Source of the DNA: Geodermatophilaceae bacterium URHA0031
GTDB taxonomy: Bacteria; Actinomycetota; Actinomycetes; Mycobacteriales; Geodermatophilaceae
NCBI GenBank assembly: GCA_000620205.1
Contig: JHVP01000007.1
Span: forward strand, 124,001-188,000
DNA: 64,000 nucleotides
Direction of reading: 5' to 3'
In this document: positions 50,724 through 58,464 of the stretch, piece after piece
Position numbering within the stretch: the stretch's first letter is position 1
Layout of the letters: the number at the start of each line of letters is the position of its first letter
Program-made: the position numbers and the translations under genes
Notes under the pieces: model-generated
Database searches by the model: none
What the model was told of the DNA's origin: nothing
The model's input: the letters and a program-made list of their open reading frames with translations, nothing else

Positions 50724-51063
50724 GTCGTGAACCGGGGCGGTCCGACTCGGGCTGGTGAGCCCAGAGCCGGACCTGGCAGGACGGCGGCACGCTGACCGAG
50801 CGCCCGGACGGCCCCTTCGACGCCGTCCGGTCGACGTTCTGCTCGTGGGCGCTGCCGACCGACGAGGACGGTCCCCCGCGCCGTGCCGCACCCGTCCGGA
50901 GCCGCGTCCGTCGGCCGGTGGTCGTGGTCCCGGTGGAACGGCAGCAGACGAGTCTCCTCAGCGGAACGGTGACGCGACGGTGATGCCGCACCCGGAAGCT
51001 CGTCCCGCAAGCTGTCGGACGACGTCCCGGCGTTGGCGGGCCGTCCTGAACCGGGGAGGGCAC
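50724..51063. other. Leader region of the metzincin gene, no supported gene
   Basis: About 340 bases without a convincing gene. The frame of the protease gene stays open upstream but has no signal peptide and poor codon character. GGGAGG just before ATG 51064 marks the start. Confidence 0.4.
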
Positions 51064-52971
51064 ATGGGTGCACCGGCGATCGAGCGGCCACGCGAAGCAG
51101 CAGCAGGCCCCCAGCCCACGGCTGTGCTGGACGGCGTGGAGGTGACGCAGGCTGTCCAGGACATCGGTGGGTCGATCCCGCTCGTGGCGAGGAAGATGAC
51201 GTTGGTCCGGGCCTACCTGGGGTCGCCGTCGGCACCGATGAGCGTGCGGGGCGAGCTCCGCGTGTCGCGCGCCGCCAACGGCCCCTGGACCACCGTCAGC
51301 TCGTTCGGCACCGCGGCGCTGGACCCGGCACGCAGCGGCTCGTCACCGGCGCAACTCCGGGGTCGTCGCGAGGACCTGGCATTCAGCCTGGACTTCCGTC
51401 TCCCGCGACGGTTCACGAAGCAGGGGACGCTGTGGTTCAAGCTGGGGGCCGTCCGGGACGCGACCACCGGGCGCAAGGTGCAGATCGGGGGCACGGGGAA
51501 CGCGCGGACGGTGACGTTCGTGCCGAGCCCGCTGCTGCGCCTCCGGGTCATCAACCTGCGGTACACGACCGGGGCGCCGCCGGTGCAGTTCGCCGCCACC
51601 AAGAGCGACCTCGAGCACATGGAGTCCTGGCTCACGCGGGCCTACCCCGTGGCCCGCGTGAGGTTCTCGACCGTGACCGTTGACGCCACGGCGACCTGGC
51701 CCTTCCAGGCGACGCAGGCCAACGCCCAGCTGGCAGCGCTCCGGGCGCTCGACGTCGCCGGCGGCCAGGACCCCGGCACCCACTATTACGGGATGGTCTC
51801 CGACGGCGGCGGGTTCATGCGGGGCAGGGCCTCGGCGATCCCAGGGGCCCCCGACCCCTCCGCGGTGGCCTCGGGGCCGACGGGACCGAACAACAGCTCC
51901 CCGGGGTTCAGCTGGGACACGGACGGCTCCTACGGTGACTGGTACGGCGGCCATGAGCTCGGGCACACGTTCGGCCGCTTCCACCCCGGCTTCTGCAACG
52001 GCAACTCCGCGGACGATCCCGCCTACCCGTTCCCGAACGGCCAGGTCTCCGGTGCCGACGGGGCGTTCACCGGGGTGGACGTGGGGGATCCGGACATCCC
52101 GGTCGCCCCGGCGGCTCTCCCCGGGGTCGTGTGGCACGACGTGATGACGTACTGCGACTTCCAATGGCTCAGCCCGTACACCTACAGGGGCATCCGCGAC
52201 CGCCTGGTCGCCGAGGGGATGCTCTTCCCGGTCCCTTACGACGACGATGACGAGGATGACGACGACAGCAGCAGGGGCGGGCGCGGCGACGCGTCCGCAG
52301 GGGCTGCGGAGCCCCCGGTGAACGGCACGCCCGTCCACGTCAGCGCGGTCGTGAACCTCACGAGGCGCACGGCGGACTTCTCCTACGTCACGCCGCTGGT
52401 CGGCCCCACGGCCGCGCAGTCGGCGCCGATCGACGACCGGTTCGCGCTCCGGGTCCGCCTCGCCGACGGGACCACGCGCACCTTGCCGGTGGTCTTCAAA
52501 CCCGACGTCTGCCAGGTGGCCGACGACGACGACACGGGTCTCGTCGACACGGTGGTCGCGGTGGACCCGGGAGCCGTCGGCATGGACCTCCTGCTCGACG
52601 GGGAGCCCGTCGCCGAGTACAGCGCCGGGGGGACGCCGAGCACGGCTGCGAACCTGCAGGTGGAGCGGCTGACGGGGGCCGCGGGCAACGGTGCCGAGGG
52701 TCCGGCTCCCGGAGAGCCGGTGCTCACCTGGGACGACCCCGCCGCCGCCACCACGGATGCCGGACCGGGCGGCGTCACCTACGGCGTCCAGGCCAGCACC
52801 GACCAGGGGCGGACCTGGACGACCCTGGCCGTGGGCGCCACTGACCGCCAGCTCCCACTCGACACCGAGCAGTTCTCGGACGCCGACCGGGTGCGCTTCC
52901 GCGTCCTGACGACGAGCGGGTTCTCCCAGACCGTCTCGACGACCGAGGACCTGCCGGTCGAGAACCTCTGA
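51064..52971 (+). CDS. Metzincin-type zinc metalloprotease, uncharacterised
   Basis: A 635-residue protein. The N-terminal domain (about 20-165) starts V-E-V-T-Q-A-V-Q-D and P-L-V-A-R-K-M-T-L-V-R-A-Y, a beta-sandwich pattern found in secreted proteins. The catalytic domain (about 170-395) has the full metzincin site H-E-L-G-H-T-F-G-R-F-H and a plausible Met-turn in D-V-M-T-Y-C-D. A 9-residue Asp/Glu run follows near 396, then a C-terminal beta-rich region (about 415-635). No signal peptide or membrane helix precedes it. It lies 85 bases upstream of a large ATPase/winged-helix regulator on the same strand. Substrate unknown. Confidence 0.72.
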   Translation: MGAPAIERPREAAAGPQPTAVLDGVEVTQAVQDIGGSIPLVARKMTLVRAYLGSPSAPMSVRGELRVSRAANGPWTTVSSFGTAALDPARSGSSPAQLRGRREDLAFSLDFRLPRRFTKQGTLWFKLGAVRDATTGRKVQIGGTGNARTVTFVPSPLLRLRVINLRYTTGAPPVQFAATKSDLEHMESWLTRAYPVARVRFSTVTVDATATWPFQATQANAQLAALRALDVAGGQDPGTHYYGMVSDGGGFMRGRASAIPGAPDPSAVASGPTGPNNSSPGFSWDTDGSYGDWYGGHELGHTFGRFHPGFCNGNSADDPAYPFPNGQVSGADGAFTGVDVGDPDIPVAPAALPGVVWHDVMTYCDFQWLSPYTYRGIRDRLVAEGMLFPVPYDDDDEDDDDSSRGGRGDASAGAAEPPVNGTPVHVSAVVNLTRRTADFSYVTPLVGPTAAQSAPIDDRFALRVRLADGTTRTLPVVFKPDVCQVADDDDTGLVDTVVAVDPGAVGMDLLLDGEPVAEYSAGGTPSTAANLQVERLTGAAGNGAEGPAPGEPVLTWDDPAAATTDAGPGGVTYGVQASTDQGRTWTTLAVGATDRQLPLDTEQFSDADRVRFRVLTTSGFSQTVSTTEDLPVENL

Positions 52972-53044
52972 CCGCGGTGTGACGGGCTCGACCGTTCGCC
53001 TGGCCGCGCGGCGCGAGGCTCTGGTCGGTCGGCGACGGTCCTCC

Positions 53045-53050
53045 CATACT
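53045..53050 (+). promoter_or_regulatory. -10 element of the large regulator gene
   Basis: CATACT ends six bases before GTG 53057; probable leaderless transcript separate from the protease gene. Confidence 0.4.
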
Positions 53051-53056
53051 GACCCT

Positions 53057-54973
53057 GTGGGCCGCCCAGCCGTGCGGCAGGACCGAGCGTTCGTCGGTCG
53101 CCAGGGAGAACTGCAGGTCCTGGCCGACCTGGTGGACGGCGGTGACGGCTGCGTGGGTTACCTGCACGGCATCGCGGGGATCGGCAAGTCGGTCCTGCTG
53201 CACCGTTCCCTCCGTCTCGCGAGGAACGCCGGGGCCGGCGTCCTCGCGCTGGACTGCCGGACCGTGGAGCCGACGGAGCGGGGCGTGCTGCAGGCGGCCG
53301 GGGGCTTCCGGGACGTCGTCGCGCTGGGCGCCCACCTGGCGTCGCTGCCCTCCCCGACGGTGCTGGCACTGGACCACTGCGAGTCGCTCGAGCTGACGGA
53401 CGACTGGCTGCGTGAGGAGCTCGCCGCGGCACTGCCCGGTGGCGTGACGCTCCTCCTGGCCGGGCGCACCGCTCCGCCCGCCGGCTGGTTCACGGTGGAG
53501 GGGTTCCACAACCTGCCGATCGGGCCGTTGGACGAGGCGGACGCGCTCCGGCTGCTGGGCCGTCTCGGCGTGCCCGCGGGTGACGCCGTCCGGCTGAACC
53601 GGGTCGCGCGGGGACACCCGTTCGCGCTGACCCTGGCCTCCGCAGGGATGGTCGAGCACCCCCAGATGGCCCTCGAGGACGCGGCCATGGCCCGCGTCGT
53701 CGACGAGCTGGCGCGGTCGTACCTGGACGCTGCCGACGACCCGCTGACCCGGCACGCGCTCGAGGCGGCATCGGTCGTCCGACGGGCGACCGGCCCCGTC
53801 CTGTCGGCCATGCTCCCCGGGGTGGACGGGGACGCGGCCGTCGACCGGCTGCTCGAACAGCCGTTGGTCGCTCCCTGCCGTGACGGGCTCGTCGTCCACG
53901 AGGTGGTGAAGAACGCCATCGAGGAGTTCCTGCGCGGTGCGAACCCGCGGCGGTACCTCGACTACCGGCGGGCGGCCTGGCGAGAACTCCGGGCCGAGGC
54001 GAGGGAGGCGCCGCCGCACGAGTTGCGGCGCTACACGGCGGACGTGCTCTACCTCATCGACGCGCCGATCGTCCGGGAGGCGTTCTTCCCCGGCGGTGCG
54101 CTCGCGATGACCGTCGAGCCCGCCGCCCCCGGCGACGCCGCAGCCATCCACTCGATCTCCTGCCGGCACGACGGCGTCGACGCCGCTGCCCTGGTCACGC
54201 GGTGGTGGGAGGTCGCGCCGACCTCCTTCTCGGTGGTCCGCGACCGGCACGGCGACCTGGCCGGCTTCTCCTGCCTGCTGGACGGCGGACGTGCGGGCAC
54301 GGTCCCGGGCGACGTCGTCACGGCCAGCTGGGTGCGGCACCTGCGGGACCACCCGCTGCTCCGCGGAGAGCGGTCGCTGGGGTTCCGGCGCTGGCTCGAC
54401 GGCGAGCAGGGCGAGTCGCCGTGCGCCTCCCAGGCCGCCTCGTGGCTCGACGTCACGCGGACCTGCCTGGCGCTGGGCCCCGCGCTGCGGCGCTGCTACG
54501 CCGTGGTCCGCGACGTCGGGACGTACTGGCCGGTGGTCCGGGAACTGGGCTTCCACCGGCTGCCGCACGGTGTCGTGGAGCTGGACGGCGCGCGGTACAG
54601 CAGCGTCGTCCTGGACTTCGGGCCGGACTCGGCGGACGGCTGGCTGGGCTCGCTCCTCGCGACGCAGCTGGGGCTGGGCCCGGGACACGTGCCCGACGAC
54701 ACCCACGAGCTGAACGTCCAGGGCCACCTCCGCGTCCTGACGCCCCTGGAGTCCGGGCTGGTCCGGCACCTGGACGATCGCGCGGGCCGGATCGTCAGCA
54801 GGCCCGAGCTGCTGCGCGAGGTGTGGGGCACGGAGTTCACCGGGGGGAGCAACGTGGTCGACGCCGTGGTGCGGACCCTCCGGGTCAAGCTCGGCATGCG
54901 GGCCGACGTCGTCGAGACCGTGCGCGGGGCCGGGTACCGGCTGCGGGCGGACTGGCGCGACCAGCTCAGCTGA
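53057..54973 (+). CDS. Large regulator: ATPase (STAND-like) + GNAT-like + C-terminal OmpR-type winged helix
   Basis: A 638-residue protein. After F-V-G-R-Q-G-E-L (12-19) it has a P-loop G-I-A-G-I-G-K-S (38-45), a Walker B-like V-L-A-L-D-H and further STAND/AAA-type features to about residue 290. Residues about 345-520 look like a GNAT fold (M-T-V-E-P-A-A-P-G-D-A-A-A-I and G-D-L-A-G-F-S-C-L) without a clear CoA loop. Residues about 550-636 form an OmpR/PhoB-type winged helix (L-T-P-L-E-S-G-L-V-R-H-L ... S-R-P-E-L-L-R-E-V-W ... V-V-D-A-V-V-R-T-L-R-V-K-L). SARP/AfsR regulators carry this fold at the N-terminus, so the order is unusual. The cupin promoter downstream has matching direct repeats. 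GTG 53057 is set by the promoter and the F-V-G-R start of the domain. Confidence 0.75.
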   Translation: MGRPAVRQDRAFVGRQGELQVLADLVDGGDGCVGYLHGIAGIGKSVLLHRSLRLARNAGAGVLALDCRTVEPTERGVLQAAGGFRDVVALGAHLASLPSPTVLALDHCESLELTDDWLREELAAALPGGVTLLLAGRTAPPAGWFTVEGFHNLPIGPLDEADALRLLGRLGVPAGDAVRLNRVARGHPFALTLASAGMVEHPQMALEDAAMARVVDELARSYLDAADDPLTRHALEAASVVRRATGPVLSAMLPGVDGDAAVDRLLEQPLVAPCRDGLVVHEVVKNAIEEFLRGANPRRYLDYRRAAWRELRAEAREAPPHELRRYTADVLYLIDAPIVREAFFPGGALAMTVEPAAPGDAAAIHSISCRHDGVDAAALVTRWWEVAPTSFSVVRDRHGDLAGFSCLLDGGRAGTVPGDVVTASWVRHLRDHPLLRGERSLGFRRWLDGEQGESPCASQAASWLDVTRTCLALGPALRRCYAVVRDVGTYWPVVRELGFHRLPHGVVELDGARYSSVVLDFGPDSADGWLGSLLATQLGLGPGHVPDDTHELNVQGHLRVLTPLESGLVRHLDDRAGRIVSRPELLREVWGTEFTGGSNVVDAVVRTLRVKLGMRADVVETVRGAGYRLRADWRDQLS

Positions 54974-54989
54974 CCGGCCTCCCTCGCGG

Positions 54990-55022
54990 CTCATCGATGT
55001 CTCATCGACGCCTCATCCGCGC
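54990..55022 (+). promoter_or_regulatory. Three 11-bp direct repeats upstream of the cupin gene
   Basis: CTCATCGATGT, CTCATCGACGC and CTCATCCGCGC follow each other without gaps. An 11-bp period is what OmpR/PhoB/SARP winged helices bind as tandem dimers. Distance from the last repeat to the -10 at 55038 is 15 bases. Confidence 0.6.
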
Positions 55023-55037
55023 TGCCCGCCACCGCCC

Positions 55038-55043
55038 TAGCGT
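55038..55043 (+). promoter_or_regulatory. -10 element of the cupin gene
   Basis: TAGCGT, about 47 bases before ATG 55091; no good -35, as expected of an activator-dependent promoter. Confidence 0.5.
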
Positions 55044-55090
55044 CGGGAACGGCCGTCACGAGGCGGACCTCGAGCGCCAGGGAGACAGCG

Positions 55091-55621
55091 ATGTCAGACG
55101 GGCTGCGGACGACGAAGGTGCTGGCGATCGGGCTGGGCGCGCTGCTCGCCCCCGTGCTGCTGTCGGGGGCCGCCACCGCGGATCCCGGCAACCACCCGGG
55201 GAACGGCATCGCACCGATCCCCCCGGTCGCCCCGATCGAGGCCGTCGTGCTCGCACGGGGATCCGCGGGGGAGTTCGACATCGACGACGAGGCCACCGGC
55301 GTCCACCTGCAGGCGACCGAGTCGACGGACGTGGTCATGGTCAAGGCCACCGTGGCGCCGCACAGCTCCACCGGCTGGCATCGGCACGCCGGGCCGTCCA
55401 TGGCGGTCGTGGGAAGCGGAACGGTGCGGCTCGTCGAGCCCCGGCAGCACAAGGGCTGCACGCAGGAGACCGTCACGGCGGGCGAGGCATTCGTGCACCC
55501 GGCGGACGTGCACGACGTCGTCAACGACGGTGCGGCGCCCGTCGTCGTCTACCTGACCTACTTCCTGCCGGCGGGGGCCAGCCCAGCGCTGATCCCGGTC
55601 GCCCCGCCGCGAGGCTGCTGA
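55091..55621 (+). CDS. Secreted cupin-domain protein
   Basis: A 176-residue protein. The signal peptide (residues 1-31) ends in G-A-A-T-A-D. The cupin barrel (about 60-165) has motif 1 S-T-G-W-H-R-H-A-G-P and motif 2 G-E-A-F-V-H-P-A-D-V-H-D-V-V-N. The His residues suggest metal binding. One Cys lies in H-K-G-C-T-Q-E. AGGGAGA precedes ATG 55091. The direct repeats at the promoter and the winged-helix regulator just upstream suggest it is the regulator's target. Confidence 0.82.
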   Translation: MSDGLRTTKVLAIGLGALLAPVLLSGAATADPGNHPGNGIAPIPPVAPIEAVVLARGSAGEFDIDDEATGVHLQATESTDVVMVKATVAPHSSTGWHRHAGPSMAVVGSGTVRLVEPRQHKGCTQETVTAGEAFVHPADVHDVVNDGAAPVVVYLTYFLPAGASPALIPVAPPRGC

Positions 55622-55764
55622 GCCCGGGACCGCGACCGGCGGCACTGCGACTCGCGGGCGCCGCGGACCGGGCCGCGACCTTCACCCGGTCCGGGTGACC
55701 ACGGCGCCCGGCCCGGCCCTGACCATGGAGCCCGGCCGGCGCCGAGCCGGCTGCCGGGGTGCCG

Positions 55765-57276
55765 ATGAGCAGGAGCCGAGACGTGGAGACCGTCCGTTCG
55801 CGCCCGGATCCCGTCTCCCTCGTGGACGGCGCGCCCGCCGGTGACCCGGCGTTCGCGTCGGCCTGGCGGCGGCGGCGGTTGACCGTCGACGAGCGGCTCG
55901 CACGCGGCCGTACGGCCCGCCGGGACGCCCCGCGGTCCGGTCACGGTCGGTGGGAACCGGCACCGGACCGGCCGGACCCGGTCGCGCTGCTCGAGCAGCA
56001 GGCCCGGACACGGGTGCCCGAACTGGTCCCGATCCGGTACGGCCGGATGCTCGTGTCGCCCTTCACCTTCTTCCGGGGCGCGGCGTCGATCATGTCCGCC
56101 GACCTGCTCGGCACCCCCCGGTCCGGCGTCACCGTGCAGTTGTGCGGCGATGCCCATCTGTCGAACTTCGGCCTGTTCGGTTCTCCCGAGCGGCGGCTGC
56201 TGTTCGACATCAACGACTTCGACGAGACGCTGCCCGGTCCCTGGGAGTGGGACGTCAAACGGCTCGCGACCAGCTTCGAGGTCCTCGGCCGGGACCGCGG
56301 GTTCAGCCCCGCGGACCGGCACGCGATCGTCGTCGCCGGCGTGCGCGAGTACCGGGACCGGATGCGACGCGCTGCGGGGATGAGCGGCCTGCAGGCGTGG
56401 TACGAGCACCTGGAGGCCGGCGAGCTGCTGGAGCTGGTCCGTCGGGAGGTCGCCGCCGACCGCGTCGGCAAGCGCGACGCCCGTGCCCAGGAGGACATGG
56501 TCGCGAAGGCCCGTTCCCGGGACAGCGCCCGCGTGCTGGCCCGACGCGCCGGCGTGGTCGACGGCGAGCTCCGGATCGTCGCGGACCCGCCGATCATCGT
56601 CCCGATCGAGGACCTCGCCCGTCCCGGCACCGCCTGGGAGGACCCCACGCCGGCCATCAAGCGGCTGCTGGCGTCCTACCGGCGCACGCTCAGCTCCCAG
56701 CACCACCCCCTCGAGGAGTACCGCTACGTGCACGCGGCCCGCAAGGTCGTCGGCGTCGGCAGCGTCGGCACCCGCTGCTGGATCCTGCTGCTCGTCGGCC
56801 GCGACCACGACGACCCGCTGTTCCTCCAGGTCAAGGAGGCCCAGCCGTCCGTGCTCGAGCGCGGCCTCGGACCCAGCGCGTACCGCAACCACGGGCAGCG
56901 GGTCGTCGTCGGTCAGCGGCTGATGCAGGCGGCGACCGACATCTTCCTCGGCTGGCAGCGGATCCCGGGCCTCGACGGGGTGACCCGCGACTACTACGTG
57001 CGCCAGTTCCACGACTGGAAGGGCAGCGCCGACGTCGACACCATGAAGGTGCCCGGGGCCACCCTCTACGCCCGGATCTGCGGCGCCACCCTCGGTCGCG
57101 CCCATGCCCGCTGGGGGGACCGCGTCGCCGTCGCCGCCTACCTCGGCGGGGGCTCGGCGTTCGACCGGGCGATCGCACGGTTCGCCACGGTCTACGCCGA
57201 CCAGAACGAACGCGACCACGCCGCGTTCGCCGCCGCCGTCGCCTCCGGACGGCTGGTGGCCCGGACCGACACGTAG
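55765..57276 (+). CDS. DUF2252-family protein
   Basis: A 503-residue protein of the DUF2252 family, which has a kinase-like (aminoglycoside-phosphotransferase-type) fold. It has R-M-L-V-S-P-F-T-F-F-R-G-A, the core Q-L-C-G-D-A-H-L-S-N-F-G (resembling H-G-D-x-x-x-x-N), F-D-I-N-D-F-D-E-T and W-D-V-K-R-L-A-T-S. The C-terminal part has Y-Y-V-R-Q-F-H-D-W-K-G-S. The substrate is unknown. ATG 55765 is chosen; GTG 55759 is two codons upstream in the same frame. Confidence 0.85.
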   Translation: MSRSRDVETVRSRPDPVSLVDGAPAGDPAFASAWRRRRLTVDERLARGRTARRDAPRSGHGRWEPAPDRPDPVALLEQQARTRVPELVPIRYGRMLVSPFTFFRGAASIMSADLLGTPRSGVTVQLCGDAHLSNFGLFGSPERRLLFDINDFDETLPGPWEWDVKRLATSFEVLGRDRGFSPADRHAIVVAGVREYRDRMRRAAGMSGLQAWYEHLEAGELLELVRREVAADRVGKRDARAQEDMVAKARSRDSARVLARRAGVVDGELRIVADPPIIVPIEDLARPGTAWEDPTPAIKRLLASYRRTLSSQHHPLEEYRYVHAARKVVGVGSVGTRCWILLLVGRDHDDPLFLQVKEAQPSVLERGLGPSAYRNHGQRVVVGQRLMQAATDIFLGWQRIPGLDGVTRDYYVRQFHDWKGSADVDTMKVPGATLYARICGATLGRAHARWGDRVAVAAYLGGGSAFDRAIARFATVYADQNERDHAAFAAAVASGRLVARTDT

Positions 57277-57300
57277 GGCCCGGTCCGCGGACCGGGCCCT
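57275..57300. terminator. Perfect palindrome after the DUF2252 gene
   Basis: Thirteen-base arms AGGGCCCGGTCCG / CGGACCGGGCCCT without spacer, beginning inside the stop codon and ending 17 bases before the convergent gene's stop. Probable bidirectional terminator. Confidence 0.65.
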
Positions 57301-57316
57301 CCGTGCGCTCCACGGG

Positions 57317-58009
57317 TCACATGTCGCGGTAGCGCACCGCCGCGGCCAGCTTCTCGGTCAGCGTCTGCCGGGTGACCGGGCGCCCGGGCCCGTTCGGGGC
57401 GTCGGGGCCGGGAGCCGCGTAGATCATCACGTAGGCCGCCGTGTCGCGCTGGAAGCGCCAGCCCTCCGCGAGCGGGCCGACGTCGTGGGCGTCGTAGCCG
57501 ATCGAGTCGAGGAACTCGGTCACCGTCCGCTTGGCCGCCTCGTCGTCCCCGGCGATCGGGAGCGCGGAGCGCTCGGGGTCACCCGCGGGCCGCTGCAGGG
57601 TGCCGAGCTGGGCGACGTAGATGCTGTTGAAGGCCTTCACGACCGCTGACTCCGGGAGGTGGGCCTGGAGCAGCTCGCTGGTCGTCGTCGACTCGTCGTC
57701 GAGCTCGGCGATGTGCCCGTCCCGGTCGGGGTAGTAGTTGTTCGTGTCGATGACGACCTTGCCGCGCAGCGGCTCGACCGGCACCTCGCGGTAGTTCTTC
57801 AGCGGGACGGTCACGACGACGAGGTCGCCGGCCGCGGCGGCCTCGGCCGCGGTGGCCGCCCGGGCCCGTGGCCCGAGCTCGGCCACGAGGTCGGCGAGGG
57901 TCTCCGGCCCGCGGCTGTTGCTGAGCACCACGTCGTGGCCGGCGGCGACCGCCAGCCGAGCGACCGTGCTGCCGATGTTCCCGCTGCCGATGAGTCCGAT
58001 CGTCGTCAT
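57317..58009 (-). CDS. NADPH-dependent F420 reductase-like protein
   Basis: A 230-residue protein with an N-terminal Rossmann motif I-G-L-I-G-S-G-N-I-G, then V-V-L-S-N-S-R-G-P-E-T-L, V-V-V-T-V-P-L-K-N-Y and V-I-D-T-N-N-Y-Y-P. This is the pattern of the NADP-F420 oxidoreductase/ProC-like family. Actinobacteria use F420, but members also include generic NADP-binding proteins, so the coenzyme is not certain. The N-terminus G-L-I-G-S-G is directly at the start, supporting ATG 58009. Confidence 0.82.
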   Translation of the reverse strand: MTTIGLIGSGNIGSTVARLAVAAGHDVVLSNSRGPETLADLVAELGPRARAATAAEAAAAGDLVVVTVPLKNYREVPVEPLRGKVVIDTNNYYPDRDGHIAELDDESTTTSELLQAHLPESAVVKAFNSIYVAQLGTLQRPAGDPERSALPIAGDDEAAKRTVTEFLDSIGYDAHDVGPLAEGWRFQRDTAAYVMIYAAPGPDAPNGPGRPVTRQTLTEKLAAAVRYRDM

Positions 58010-58066
58010 GCCAGCGGCAAGTCCTGCCCCGGCGGCGGCATTCCCGCCGGGCACCGGGCCGTCGGC

Positions 58067-58384
58067 TCAGCCGACGATCACCACGTCCTCGGTGAAGGCG
58101 GTGGCCAACTGGGTGTGGCCGAAGTTCGCCAGGTCCTCGAGGGCGGCCGCGAACTCCGGGCTGGCGGCCGCGGCACCGAACGCCTCCTGGTCGTCGAAGT
58201 ACATGCTGGCCACACCGAGGAACGGTGGCTCTCCCTCGGGAGCGCCCACGGCGTGCTGCTGCACGTAGCGGCGGACGCCGGGGACCTTCCTGATGATCGG
58301 GCCGTGCGTGTCCCGCCAGTACCGCAGCGCCTCGGTGCGGTCCATGCCCGGCTTCTCGTTGACCACGAAGGTGACCGTGAACAT
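58067..58384 (-). CDS. EthD-domain protein
   Basis: A 105-residue dimeric alpha-beta-barrel protein of the EthD family: Y-W-R-D-T-H-G-P-I-I-R-K-V-P-G-V-R-R-Y near residues 22-40 and F-D-D-Q-E-A-F-G-A-A-A-A-S-P-E-F. Members aid the breakdown of ethers or polyketides, or are monooxygenase-like; function here unknown. ATG 58384 is preceded by GGTAGGA. Confidence 0.78.
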   Translation of the reverse strand: MFTVTFVVNEKPGMDRTEALRYWRDTHGPIIRKVPGVRRYVQQHAVGAPEGEPPFLGVASMYFDDQEAFGAAAASPEFAAALEDLANFGHTQLATAFTEDVVIVG

Positions 58385-58464
58385 CGTCGTCCTACCTCTC
58401 CCGCGCCTCGGGGTCCTGACGCTAGACCCGCAGCCGCCCGGGAGGGCGTCGCGAGCCTCCCGCT

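Noticed and set aside
50268..51063. Integrative element at the 3' end of ssrA
   Set aside because: tmRNA genes are common integration sites, but no repeat of the ssrA end, integrase or phage gene was seen downstream.
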